In this document: one piece after another, positions 19,076 through 27,957 of the stretch
Numbering within the stretch: the stretch's first letter is position 1
How the letters are laid out: each line of letters begins with the position of its first letter
NCBI RefSeq assembly: GCF_003611695.1
Contig: NZ_RAWE01000004.1
Location: forward strand, 1-64,000
Length of the DNA: 64,000 bases
Reading direction: 5' to 3'
Source: Corallococcus carmarthensis
Lineage (GTDB): Bacteria > Myxococcota > Myxococcia > Myxococcales > Myxococcaceae
Notes under the pieces: generated by a model
The model's input: the letters and a program-made list of their open reading frames with translations, nothing else
Told to the model about the DNA's origin: nothing
Databases searched by the model: none
Translations under genes and position numbers: made by a program

Positions 19076-20654
19076 GCTCCACGGCGCGCTGGAGGTCTGC
19101 TGCGAGGAGCTGGCGAAGGCGCTGGAGGAAGCGGAAGGCACCGGCCCCACCGGCGCCGAGGCCGGAGCCGGGCCCGCGTGGCGGCCCCTGGTGATCGGTG
19201 TGCCACCGGGGCTGGAGCAGCTGGTGGGCATCGTCAAACCGCCGCTCCAGATCATCATCGCGGTGCTCCAGTTCGTGCAGGCATTGCTCCAGGCGCTGGC
19301 GGCCATCCTCCTGGGGCTGCCGGATCCGTTCCGGGCCCTCATCCTCGCGGCCTACGCGCTGCTCAAGGACATCATCAACGACCTGCTCAACGCGGGGGCG
19401 TACCTCTACGCGGACGCACCGGGCATTGGCCCCACGGAGACGAACCTGGCGGAGACGGGCTTCATCCCGAACCTCCCCAAGGACTTCAAGGCGGGCTTCG
19501 CGCTGGAGCGTCCGCCGGTGACGCCGGACGGCTTCGCGCGCTGGGCGGGGCGGTTCGTCGCGTCGTTCGATGATCCCGGGGACGACTCGCGCCCGACGGT
19601 GACGGACGGAGCGCCGGTGCAGGCGGTGTTCATCGTGATGGCGGCGCCGTCGCTGGATGCGCTCCGGCAGGCGCTGTACCTGCTGGGCAAGCTGCTCAAC
19701 ATCAGCGCGTTCAAGAAGGCGTTCGAGAAGTATCCCAAGGGTGCGCTGGATCCGCGCCGCAGCCGGGCGCGTGGCAGGCCGGTGAAGCCGGACTGGAAGT
19801 CCGCGCGCATGCGCGACCTGTTCCCGGACCTGGAGAAGCTGCTCATCCTCCCGGAGGCGCTCAAGTCGCTGCTGCTGGCGGTGGACAACCTGGCGGCGCT
19901 CCTCCGCGGCCTCGCCGCCGCGATGCAGGACAAGGTGCAGGTGTTGATGAAGCTGGCGCAGGCGGTGCAGGCCATCATCGACCTGCTGAACGCGCTCAAG
20001 TCCGCGGGCATGTACGCGCTGCCGGTGTCCACGACGGGCGGGGTGGCGGGGCTGAAGCAGGCCTTCCTCACGGCGACGAACCGGCCGCCGGGCGGCTACG
20101 TGGGCGGCATCTGCCTGCTGGCGGCGGGCCCCAACCTGGCGAAGGCCGCGATGCTCTGGGAGCTGCTGGGCCTGTCCGCCGCGATGGAGCTGGCGTCGGG
20201 AGACCTCACGCTCCAGGACGTGAAGAAGTCGCTGGAGGAGAGCAAGGCGGCGCAGGTGCTGGAGGCGAGCGCGGACGAGGTGAAGGACGCCTGGGGCAAC
20301 CTGAAGACGAAGGCCCAGAAGAAGGCGGACAAGTTCGTGGACGCCGTGGAGAACGCGCCCGCGGACTTCGTGGCCGCGGTGGGCCGCACGCCAGAGGAAC
20401 TGAAGGCCGCCGCCGAGCGGAGCCGCTCCACGCTGGTGGAGGTGCTGGATCAATCGAAGGCGCACGTGGAGGAACAGAAGGAGATCGCGGAGGGCATGCT
20501 CTCCACGAAGCATGCCCAGCGCCGGGGAGGACGTTCGCTGGCGATGGGGTTTGGCGGACCTGGAGCGTCGGAGCGCCCGGCGGGGCCGCAGCCGCCCGCA
20601 CCGGATACATCCACGCCGACACCGGGCACGCCGAAGAAAGGAACCGGCCCGTGA
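19044..20654 (+). CDS. 536-aa CIS-operon protein with amphipathic hydrophobic segments
   Basis: Not recognised as a family. The GTG start is preceded by GGGAGG at a normal distance. Residues about 55-115 are strongly hydrophobic (IIIAVLQFVQALLQALAAILLG), and a second helical block lies at about 265-330 (LLLAVDNLAALLRGLAAAMQ). The last 180 residues are charged coiled-coil-like (KKSLEESKAAQVLEASADEV), followed by a Pro-rich end. The helical and hydrophobic pattern could fit a tape-measure-like or membrane-contact component, but its length and late position do not prove that. It ends in a GTGA overlap with the next gene. Confidence 0.55.
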   Translation: MAEFNDAAIAELHGALEVCCEELAKALEEAEGTGPTGAEAGAGPAWRPLVIGVPPGLEQLVGIVKPPLQIIIAVLQFVQALLQALAAILLGLPDPFRALILAAYALLKDIINDLLNAGAYLYADAPGIGPTETNLAETGFIPNLPKDFKAGFALERPPVTPDGFARWAGRFVASFDDPGDDSRPTVTDGAPVQAVFIVMAAPSLDALRQALYLLGKLLNISAFKKAFEKYPKGALDPRRSRARGRPVKPDWKSARMRDLFPDLEKLLILPEALKSLLLAVDNLAALLRGLAAAMQDKVQVLMKLAQAVQAIIDLLNALKSAGMYALPVSTTGGVAGLKQAFLTATNRPPGGYVGGICLLAAGPNLAKAAMLWELLGLSAAMELASGDLTLQDVKKSLEESKAAQVLEASADEVKDAWGNLKTKAQKKADKFVDAVENAPADFVAAVGRTPEELKAAAERSRSTLVEVLDQSKAHVEEQKEIAEGMLSTKHAQRRGGRSLAMGFGGPGASERPAGPQPPAPDTSTPTPGTPKKGTGP

Positions 20655-22822
20655 GCGCGGTGAAGCGCCTGAGCATGGAGCTGGACGCCTGGCAGGCGGC
20701 CTGGAAGCAGCTGGAGGCGTTCCTGGACCGCATGGACGGCGTGGCGGAGCAGGACGCGCCGCACGTCCAGACGGTGTGCGCGCTGCTGCCTGTGTTCAAC
20801 GTCATCGAGCGGGCCCGCCGTCGCGCGGTGGGCATCGCGCTGGCGCCAGCGCTGGCCAGTGCGCCCCGGGGCGAAGGACTGCCTTCGGTGTCCGTCGGGT
20901 CTCTCGTGGGAAGTGAGAGCCGGCTGCCGGGAGTGGAGGAGCTGGAGTTCGCGGCGGGCACCATCGGCACGGACAGCGACGGGAAGCTCACGGGCGCGGC
21001 GTTGCTCGCGGGCACGGTGACGTTGTTCGCGTTCCGCGACGAGAAGCACGGCGGTGAGGTGGCGGTGCGAGTGCCCACGTATGACTTCGGGCCACTGACG
21101 GTGAGCGGCACCGTGGAGGACGCCATCGACGCGGGGCTCTTCACCACGGACCAGCGGAAGGATGCCGCGGAGAGCGGCGTCGCGGAGCTGGGGACCTGGA
21201 CGGGCCTGCGCAGCGCGAGGCGAGCGGAGCTGACGACGACGTCGGAGACGGTGTCCCTCAGCAGCGTGCTGGATGGGCTGAGCGTCTCGTCGGCGTCGAG
21301 CGCCTTCGACCCGGTGGCCTCCGGCGCCGCGATCCGGCAGAGCGAGTGCCTGGCGGACCGGAGCGTGTTGCTTGATGCGAAGACCAAGGTGGGGGAGCAG
21401 GGCGCGACCCCCGAGCTGACGGATGCGCTCCAGCGCGCAGCGGATTCGTTGCAGGCCTCGGCGACGGACTACGGCGCGGTGGCCACGGCGCTCCAGCCGC
21501 CGCGCACCGTGATTGCGTCCGTGTCAGGGCTGGCGTCGCTGAAGACCACGCTGCGGAGGGCGGACTCACCAGGCATCCCCGGACAGCTGTCCAACGAGTT
21601 GACGACGCTGGACATCGAGGCGGGGAAGGGAATGGACGAAGCGGTGGCGGCACGGCTCGCGTATCCGGACGGCTCGCTGCGGATGCTCCGGACGCTGGAG
21701 TGGTCGCTGCGCTTCCACTGGGTGTTCCGCCAGAAGTGGTTCGACGCGCGCAACCGGGCCGCGCTGGCGCCATTGCTTCGGCAGGTGTTGAAGCCGTTCT
21801 GCGACAGCCTGACGCGGGTGCTCGCAGGGCAGTCCACGGGGATTCCGCTGGTGGGGCCGGTGGCCCTGGTGAAGGACACGCCGACGCAGGCAACAGCGCT
21901 GTCGGTGACGCCCACGGTGGACCTGGGGCTGGTGCAGGCGGGGCATGTGGCGAACGTGGGAGGGGACCGGCCCACGCTGGCGCTGGTGCTGGGCTGGGAG
22001 GTGAAGGGCGGCACGCCAGGAGAGAAGCGCTTGCTCATCGCGCCACTCAACGTCTCCATCGCGACGGACGCGAAGCTGCCGGGAGTCGCCGGGCTGGTGA
22101 GGAGTGGCGCGCCCGTGACTGGAAGCGCCGTGTTCATCTCCACGCAGGAACTGCTGGACGGGCACGCGGCTGCCGGGCCGCAATCAGACGGCGTGGTGCA
22201 GGAGGCCATTGCACTGGGCGCGAAGCTGAACCTGATCCTGGGGCAGGGTGGTGGCGCGCTGGGGCTGGTGCCTCCGGTGGTGGCGGAGCCGTATCCAGGC
22301 CAGACGTTCAACCTGTTGCCGCCGGTGGAGGTGGGCGCGACGCGGCTGTTCCTGGACGGGGTGCCCCTGGCGAGCACTTCCGGTTCAAGCAAGCCGGTGC
22401 AGGTCGCGAGGCCGGGCGAGCTGCTGCTGGTGCGAGGAGCGGACGACGAAGGCACCTGGTGGCAGGGCGTGGCCCAGGTGGACACGGTGGACGTGCGCAC
22501 AGGCGCGGCGGCGAGAGCGGACGACGAGGTGACGACGACGCCCACGCCGCTGTGCTGCGAGGACGATGAAGAGGTCGTGGTCATCACGCTGCGCGACCTC
22601 CAGATGCCGAAGGCGCTGGTGCGCGACGTGACGCTGCGGCGCGACTTCAAGGGCTTCGGAGGCCCCTGCCTCGCCACGGGCGTGATGTTGCCCATCGAGC
22701 TGGATCCGGGCACGGCGAACATCACGGTGCAGGACAGCGGCGTGACGAAGACGGTGCTGAGGGATCCGGAGCTGCGGGCCGCGACCACGGTCCTCAAGTC
22801 CTGGCTGGGAGTCGCGACATGA
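20651..22822 (+). CDS. 723-aa CIS-operon protein of unknown function
   Basis: Not recognised. It starts at GTG in a GTGA overlap. The first 70 residues are helical (ELDAWQAAWKQLEAFLDRM), followed by Ser/Thr/Asp-rich strand-like sequence. A charged internal block (TLEWSLRFHWVFRQKWFDARNR, about 340) precedes the centre. The C-terminal part (about 570-720) has repeated VARPGELLLVRG and VVVITLRDLQMP strands that look like a small beta domain. No signal peptide or membrane span. It lies between two unknown operon genes, coupled to both by 4-nt overlaps. Confidence 0.5.
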   Translation: MSAVKRLSMELDAWQAAWKQLEAFLDRMDGVAEQDAPHVQTVCALLPVFNVIERARRRAVGIALAPALASAPRGEGLPSVSVGSLVGSESRLPGVEELEFAAGTIGTDSDGKLTGAALLAGTVTLFAFRDEKHGGEVAVRVPTYDFGPLTVSGTVEDAIDAGLFTTDQRKDAAESGVAELGTWTGLRSARRAELTTTSETVSLSSVLDGLSVSSASSAFDPVASGAAIRQSECLADRSVLLDAKTKVGEQGATPELTDALQRAADSLQASATDYGAVATALQPPRTVIASVSGLASLKTTLRRADSPGIPGQLSNELTTLDIEAGKGMDEAVAARLAYPDGSLRMLRTLEWSLRFHWVFRQKWFDARNRAALAPLLRQVLKPFCDSLTRVLAGQSTGIPLVGPVALVKDTPTQATALSVTPTVDLGLVQAGHVANVGGDRPTLALVLGWEVKGGTPGEKRLLIAPLNVSIATDAKLPGVAGLVRSGAPVTGSAVFISTQELLDGHAAAGPQSDGVVQEAIALGAKLNLILGQGGGALGLVPPVVAEPYPGQTFNLLPPVEVGATRLFLDGVPLASTSGSSKPVQVARPGELLLVRGADDEGTWWQGVAQVDTVDVRTGAAARADDEVTTTPTPLCCEDDEEVVVITLRDLQMPKALVRDVTLRRDFKGFGGPCLATGVMLPIELDPGTANITVQDSGVTKTVLRDPELRAATTVLKSWLGVAT

Positions 22823-24045
22823 GCGAAGCAAGAGACGACCTCTTCGCGGTGGCCGCGCTGCTCGCGGAGCTGGACCGGGTGCTCCATCCGCTGGAGCGAG
22901 GGGAGGCAGGGGACTTCAAGGTGGATCCGCCCCTGCCGCCGTCACTGCCGACTCCAGGTGCGCAGAGGCGGGGAGGGGAGCCAGGCCGCGGGGTGAAGAC
23001 CGCGTCGCCCACGTCGGGGCCCAGGTCCATGGGATTCACGGAGCCTGGAGAAGTGGTGCCACAAGCGTTCAGGCCGCCTGCTCAGGCCGTAGCCCCCGCT
23101 GTAACGGAACCCATCGCGCCCATCCGCCGTCGCGTTCCCAGGCCCGAAGGCATGTCGGTAGAGACTCCGAAGACAAGGCCAACGGCCGAAACCGTGACGC
23201 GAACCCAGGATGTGAGCCCGCGTCCCACGCTCGCCGTCCCCATTGTCGACAGCACTCCTTCGCGCCACACAGAGGTCGCGGAGCCACGCCCGTCCCGGCC
23301 GCTCATCCAGGCCGCGCAGGCGGTTTCTTCACAGGACGGCAACTGGACCACGCCCACGAGACACGAGGCCCCTGAAGCGCCCGCCACTGTCGAAGCGCCA
23401 AGGGAGGCACCCGTCTCTCGAAGGACTCGGGTGCCGAGACCTTCTCCGGAGAGGAGCACCGAACGCCCACGAGTCAGCGCACGGGTCCCGGAGCCCTCCA
23501 CGCGCCGCCATCGCGTCGCACGAGCCATCGCGCAAGCGCCACTGACTTCATCTGTAGAGCCCACGGTCCCGCCTGCACGGATACCGCCATGGAGACGGCC
23601 ACTCCACACTCCAGACCGCCCGCTGACACCGGACACTCGAAAGGCCCCACCGCTTCGCGACGAACTCAAGCCACGTCGTCACGAAGAATTCGTCCGACCC
23701 CAAGAGCGCTCGGCACCGAGTGTCATACCGGCGGAACGGGACACGCAGGTGGAACCCGCTCGGCCTCCGGCACGAAGGGCAGGGCGCCACTCACCTGGGC
23801 CGGTGCACATCGAAGTGAAGACGCTGCTTCCTCCGCCGCGAGTCGAAGCAGCCCCCCAACCGGATGCACAGGATGAAGAATCCCTGTGGGCCGAAGCACC
23901 TGCGCTCGAAACAGACACCGGCGCGCGAGCCTTCTTCGTGAACGGTCGCCGCGTCACGGCCAGGGACCTCGAAGTACTCCAGCAGGCAGAGCAGCGGCTG
24001 CGGCGCCGGATGTCCGGCCGTTCCCTGTGGAGGAGACGCGGATGA
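22819..24045 (+). CDS. 408-aa Pro/Arg-rich, largely disordered protein
   Basis: The first 35 residues (DLFAVAALLAELDRVLHPLE) and last 45 (FFVNGRRVTARDLEVLQQAEQRL) look folded and helical. The roughly 320 residues between are Pro, Arg, Thr and Ser rich with no hydrophobic core, so likely disordered. The third-base GC preference is less marked in the middle than in neighbours. ATGA coupling holds on both sides. It could be a flexible tether or an assembly scaffold. No family recognised. Confidence 0.5.
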   Translation: MSEARDDLFAVAALLAELDRVLHPLERGEAGDFKVDPPLPPSLPTPGAQRRGGEPGRGVKTASPTSGPRSMGFTEPGEVVPQAFRPPAQAVAPAVTEPIAPIRRRVPRPEGMSVETPKTRPTAETVTRTQDVSPRPTLAVPIVDSTPSRHTEVAEPRPSRPLIQAAQAVSSQDGNWTTPTRHEAPEAPATVEAPREAPVSRRTRVPRPSPERSTERPRVSARVPEPSTRRHRVARAIAQAPLTSSVEPTVPPARIPPWRRPLHTPDRPLTPDTRKAPPLRDELKPRRHEEFVRPQERSAPSVIPAERDTQVEPARPPARRAGRHSPGPVHIEVKTLLPPPRVEAAPQPDAQDEESLWAEAPALETDTGARAFFVNGRRVTARDLEVLQQAEQRLRRRMSGRSLWRRRG

Positions 24046-24773
24046 GCGGCCTTCCACCCAGACAGCGATTGGAGCACCTGGTGCGCTCCCTCTCGAAGTT
24101 TCTCCCCAGCCAGCTCGACGGACTGTTGGAGAACGCCCGGTTCAAGGACGGCGCCACGGCGCTCCAACGGTTGGCGGACCCGGGCCACGTGAAGAACGCC
24201 CTGGAGCGCATGTCGCCCGAAGAGGCCGGTTGGCTCGCGGACCTGCTGACCGAGCGCTGGTCCCAGATCGCCAACGTCGAACTGGATCCCGAAGTGGCCA
24301 TCGTCGCGCCCGAAGAACTCTGGATCGGAGCGGAGCCCGTGCGGCTGATGTTGTCGCTCGCGGCGGTGGGCTTGGATGAAGGGTTCGAAGCGCTCTGGGA
24401 AGGCGCGGTGCTCCCGGGCCCGCCGTCCTCCAAGGCCACGCTTCTCGCGAAGCCGCCCGAAGGCAAGGCCCCCGAAGTCGCCCGGGTCCGGGCCCAGGTC
24501 CGAGCAAGCGTGAAGGGAGAACGCGGCGTCTTCATCGCCCAGGTGCAGATCGCGCTGAGGCGACCCGTGGTCGTGGTGAGCGATGACCGGCGCAGGCTGC
24601 TGGCCCAGGATCAGTCGGGGCGTCCTGCCGTGGGCTGCCGGCTGGAGATCGGCTCGGAAGTCCATCTCACCGGCCCTGGAGGCCTGGTGGAATTGGAAGT
24701 CCCAGCGCCGTCCGGTGTGTCACTCAAGCTGGAAGGAATCCCCGCCGGACGCATTTCAGGAGGCAAGCCATGA
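24042..24773 (+). CDS. 243-aa hypothetical CIS-operon protein
   Basis: Not recognised. The ATG lies in the ATGA overlap with the Pro/Arg-rich gene. The N-terminal half is helical (RLEHLVRSLSKFLPSQLDGL), and a short hydrophobic stretch follows at about 103-115. The C-terminal 90 residues look like a beta-rich carboxypeptidase-regulatory or Ig-like domain (VVVVSDDRRRLLAQDQSGRP, GSEVHLTGPGGLVELEVPAP). Such small beta domains often decorate CIS parts. Confidence 0.5.
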   Translation: MSGLPPRQRLEHLVRSLSKFLPSQLDGLLENARFKDGATALQRLADPGHVKNALERMSPEEAGWLADLLTERWSQIANVELDPEVAIVAPEELWIGAEPVRLMLSLAAVGLDEGFEALWEGAVLPGPPSSKATLLAKPPEGKAPEVARVRAQVRASVKGERGVFIAQVQIALRRPVVVVSDDRRRLLAQDQSGRPAVGCRLEIGSEVHLTGPGGLVELEVPAPSGVSLKLEGIPAGRISGGKP

Positions 24774-24991
24774 AGACGATGACGCCCCAGACGCGGAAGA
24801 CGCCCGAGCGCAAACCCACGATGAACAAATCCATCGCGCCCTCGCAGCAGCCCAAGACCGACACGCCCCGCGGCCAGTTGGGAAGCGCGGCCACGGGGCC
24901 CACGATGAAGGCCGCGGCCGGAGGCAGCTTCAAGGCGAAGAGCGCGCCCCGCGTCCCGTCGAACCCCAGCATCCGGATGCCGAAGAAATAG
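24770..24991 (+). CDS. 73-aa basic Ser/Thr/Pro-rich peptide
   Basis: A lysine-rich, low-hydrophobicity peptide with many Thr, Pro and Ser residues, probably disordered, linked to the preceding gene by an ATGA overlap. It is the last gene of the coupled chain before the composition drops. No family recognised. Its position suggests it belongs to the particle operon rather than to the cargo gene that follows. Confidence 0.45.
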   Translation: MKTMTPQTRKTPERKPTMNKSIAPSQQPKTDTPRGQLGSAATGPTMKAAAGGSFKAKSAPRVPSNPSIRMPKK

Positions 24992-25270
24992 CTCTCAAGT
25001 CTGGCCTCTTCCTTTGAGGCAAGGACGGGGAACCCTTCAAATCCACCGCCGCCCTGAGCAAGCCACCTGGGGTTCTCTGGCGGTGTGGAATGGCAAGCAC
25101 TTTCATCTGTACGCGCTTCACAATGAAGCTGTTCGAACTCGCGCTGCACCTGCATGGATTTGTGAGGTGGGGGACACGCACGGTCCATGAAAGAAGCCTT
25201 GGGGGCGCGATTCAGAGCGAATTCCGCGATAATAGGGATGCAGTGCCCATCAAAGAATCAAAGGCCCTTC
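24992..25270. other. 279-bp junction between the CIS operon and the low-GC gene
   Basis: No convincing gene. G+C falls visibly from the left to the right of this stretch. Short ORFs on both strands here have no protein-like pattern. It probably holds the boundary of the cargo insertion and the start signals for the hydrolase gene. Confidence 0.4.
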
Positions 25271-26338
25271 ATGAAGCTCATTGAGCGCAGCCTGACCTTC
25301 TTCAAGCCAGTCCGTGCGAATGGCAATGTCGTGGCCGACAAGGTGCAGAACGCGGTTGGCAAAGTGGCTGGCACCTACAGCAAACCAATGGTCGAAGGTG
25401 GCAAGCGGTTCGGCCAGGAGGTTGATGAGTTCGTACGCTCAACCCCTGAGAAGATACGGACCCCAATGGTCAAAGCGGCTGGCGCCTACAGCAATATGAT
25501 GGTGGAAGGCGGCAAGCAGTTCGGTCAGGGGCTTGATCAATTTATTCGATCAGCCCCTGACAAGGCCAAGCTCATCCCGCAGCATTTGGGGCTCGGAAAT
25601 CAGCCGGACATCAAGTTTGACGGGCACTTTGTTGGTGCGCGCGGACAGTCATTTCCACCGGGCATCCCTTTGAAGGATGTTCCGGGAGTCATGCCTCGCA
25701 AAAATCCGAATCCATCGGGAACCGTCATTTACGTCAACGGCATCCTTAATGACCGGAACGGGCAGATTCGCACACTGCAGAGCCTTGCGGATACAACGAA
25801 TTTGAAGGCTGTTGGCATTCATAATTCAACCCGGGGCATTGTGCCTGACCTCGGTCAGTCAATTGCTGACAAGCTAGGCAGGGGCAGGAATCCTGCTGTG
25901 GACACTCTGGCGGACACCGTCCATGCAGAGTTGAAGGCTGGTCGATCGGTGCATCTGATGGCGCACAGCCAAGGCGCCATCATCACCAGTCGTGCGCTAC
26001 GGGATGTTGCTCGCCGATTGAGAATTGAGGATGGGCTGTCGTCGTTCGAGGTGAATAAGAAGATGGCCCAGTTGAAAGTGGAAACTTTTGGTGGGGCGGC
26101 GAAATCCTATCCGAGTGGTCCTGTGTATGTGCATTACGTTAATGATGCGGATCCGGTCGCGTCCAATTTCGGCTTGGGAAAGAACACGGACCAAGACCCT
26201 GGCAAGGGCGCGGTTGTGCACCACTTCCGGGAAGGCAGTAAGCTTGACCTCAGCCTTGAGAGCACCCACTCCATTGTTGACGTGTACCTCAAGAATCGCG
26301 TTCCGTTCAGCGCCGCACGCGAAGGCCGTTTCAACTAA
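25271..26338 (+). CDS. low-GC alpha/beta-hydrolase (lipase-like) putative CIS effector
   Basis: A 355-aa protein. Residues about 29-66 and 67-101 are two similar units (GxYSxxMVEGGKxFGQxxDxFxRSxPxK), a probable loading or targeting region. Residues about 150-345 have the alpha/beta-hydrolase pattern. TVIYVNGILNDRNGQ is the first strand and oxyanion region, LMAHSQGAI carries the nucleophile elbow (Ser233), NDADP offers Asp292/Asp294, and STHS offers His333. This fits a lipase/phospholipase-like toxin. Composition is foreign: one internal line has 31 of 60 G+C. I prefer the ATG at 25271 because the upstream in-frame 28 codons look non-coding; an upstream start at 25187 is possible. It lies at the end of the particle operon, where cargo genes are often found. 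Confidence 0.7.
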   Translation: MKLIERSLTFFKPVRANGNVVADKVQNAVGKVAGTYSKPMVEGGKRFGQEVDEFVRSTPEKIRTPMVKAAGAYSNMMVEGGKQFGQGLDQFIRSAPDKAKLIPQHLGLGNQPDIKFDGHFVGARGQSFPPGIPLKDVPGVMPRKNPNPSGTVIYVNGILNDRNGQIRTLQSLADTTNLKAVGIHNSTRGIVPDLGQSIADKLGRGRNPAVDTLADTVHAELKAGRSVHLMAHSQGAIITSRALRDVARRLRIEDGLSSFEVNKKMAQLKVETFGGAAKSYPSGPVYVHYVNDADPVASNFGLGKNTDQDPGKGAVVHHFREGSKLDLSLESTHSIVDVYLKNRVPFSAAREGRFN

Positions 26339-26362
26339 TCCAAGGCTCGTTTGACGAGGCTG

Positions 26363-26377
26363 AAGCCGCGTCGGCTT
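26363..26377. terminator. Possible bidirectional hairpin between convergent genes
   Basis: AAGCCG-CGT-CGGCTT is a perfect 6-bp stem with a 3-base loop in the 44-bp gap between two convergent genes. There is no clear T-run, so termination is only plausible. Confidence 0.3.
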
Positions 26378-26382
26378 GCACC

Positions 26383-27957
26383 TCATGAATTAGAATTTGC
26401 TTCGCGTGGGGAGACGGCCCCTTGCGAAGGGCTTCCGCCCACCATCCACCGCAAGGCCCCGATCGTCACCGCATCTTCCGACGCAACCTCGCGACGTGAA
26501 GAGCACAGCGGCTGTTCCCGCCCTCCGCACAGCAGGCCTCCGTGAGCCCACTGCGGAAGCGAAGCCACCAGCTTCTCCACGCCCCAAGGCGAAGCGCGCG
26601 AGGCCCCGTCGTCCCGCATCGAATTGCCCCAGGGGAACAGACGCCCATCCGGTCCACGGGCCGCCATCTCCCATTCCTCACTGGAAGGCAGCCGCAGCGC
26701 CACGCCTTCAATGCGAGACAGCGCCGAGCACACCTGCTCCGCCTCCGTACGCGTGCAAGGCAACGGTTCCTCCGCGTCCGGGCCCGCCGAACCCACCGGC
26801 CCCTGCGAAGCCGCCAGCGCCCATGCTGCCGCGGCCCGGCTCACGGGCACCCGAGCGACGAAGTACCCCGCTGACGTCACGCGCCGCAGCGTCGGCCCCG
26901 TCCCCAGCCAGTGCTCCACCGGAGGCACCCAGCGCGCCTCCAACCCGGAGCGGCGCAACCGGTACGTGCCTTCCCGTTCCACCAGCGCCTCCGGCAGCGC
27001 CCCAGGACGCGGTCCCGGATCCACAGGGGTCGTGAGCGCATGCAGCAACAGGGTGGGGTCGTCCCGCACGTCCGCTGGCCCTGACAGCGCGCGCAGCAAC
27101 GGCGCCATCCGCTCGCGCTTCGATGAACCCTCCGGTGGCAACGGCCGTCCCGAGAGCACCTGGGCCACCAGGTCCCGAAGGTTCGAGTAGAACTGCCGGT
27201 CCCTCGGATCCGCGCCTTCTCGCGTGGACGTGGGCATCCGCGCCGTGCGCAGTGCCGGCAGCACCGCCCGGGCCTGAAGCCGCGCCGCGGCCATCACCGC
27301 CGTCACCCGCACCTCCGCGTCCGCGTCCACCAGCGCCGAGTTCAGCACCGCGTCGATGTCTGGATTCGACGCCGCGTAATCGTGGATGAGCCAGCGCAGC
27401 ACCTGCCGCCGCTGCTCCTCACCCGGCAGGTGCGCGAACAGCACGGAGCGGTCCGGATGCGCCGCCTTCTCCGCCTTCAGCTGCTCGAATGCCTCTTCCG
27501 TCCCGTCAGGCACCAGCGACGCCAGCACGCGCTCCGCGGTCCGCGACACGCTGAACTCCGGATGGAAGCGCAGCGCCGCCACCCGCTCCAGCGACGCGCG
27601 CTCGCGCAGCGCCTCCGTGGCCAGCAACCCCAGCAGCACCTCCCGAGTCTCCGACGACGTCAGCAGCGCCGCGAGCGCCGGGGCCTCCATCACCGGCACC
27701 ACCTTGCGCACGGCCGCCCATTCCCCCACCGCGTTGCGTCCGGAGAACTCGAGCACCCGCAGCCGGAGCACCGGGTTGAACGTGTAATGGATCGCCGAGT
27801 CCGTCCCGCGGTGCACGTACACCGCGAGCTCCGGCTCGCCCGGAAGGAGCGGAGGCGTCTGGCTTTCGGACTGGAGGAACCAGCCCATCGCCTCCAGCAC
27901 CCGGTCCAGCATCTCGAACGAAACCTCCGGCCGAGCGACGAGGGTGGGCGAGTGCAT
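26383..27957 (-). CDS. HEAT-like repeat protein with FGE-sulfatase/C-type-lectin-like C-terminus
   Basis: A 524-aa protein starting MHSPTLVARPEVSFEM. Residues about 40-290 contain helical repeats of HEAT type (VLLGLLATEALRERASLERV, NSALVDADAEVRVTAVMAAA). Residues about 340-470 resemble the formylglycine-generating-enzyme/EgtB fold (GYFVARVPVSRAAAAWAL, LRLPSSEEWEMAARGPDGRL, FPWGN), a C-type-lectin-like scaffold. The FGE-like part is short and its end (CGGREQPLCSSRRE) is divergent, so catalysis is doubtful; a binding role is more likely. It overlaps its upstream neighbour by one base. It is the last gene of the minus-strand CIS-associated operon. Confidence 0.6.
   Translation of the reverse strand: MHSPTLVARPEVSFEMLDRVLEAMGWFLQSESQTPPLLPGEPELAVYVHRGTDSAIHYTFNPVLRLRVLEFSGRNAVGEWAAVRKVVPVMEAPALAALLTSSETREVLLGLLATEALRERASLERVAALRFHPEFSVSRTAERVLASLVPDGTEEAFEQLKAEKAAHPDRSVLFAHLPGEEQRRQVLRWLIHDYAASNPDIDAVLNSALVDADAEVRVTAVMAAARLQARAVLPALRTARMPTSTREGADPRDRQFYSNLRDLVAQVLSGRPLPPEGSSKRERMAPLLRALSGPADVRDDPTLLLHALTTPVDPGPRPGALPEALVEREGTYRLRRSGLEARWVPPVEHWLGTGPTLRRVTSAGYFVARVPVSRAAAAWALAASQGPVGSAGPDAEEPLPCTRTEAEQVCSALSRIEGVALRLPSSEEWEMAARGPDGRLFPWGNSMRDDGASRASPWGVEKLVASLPQWAHGGLLCGGREQPLCSSRREVASEDAVTIGALRWMVGGSPSQGAVSPREANSNS

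Noticed and set aside
26383-27957. Diversity-generating retroelement target (lectin-like fold)
   Set aside because: No reverse transcriptase or template repeat found near it.
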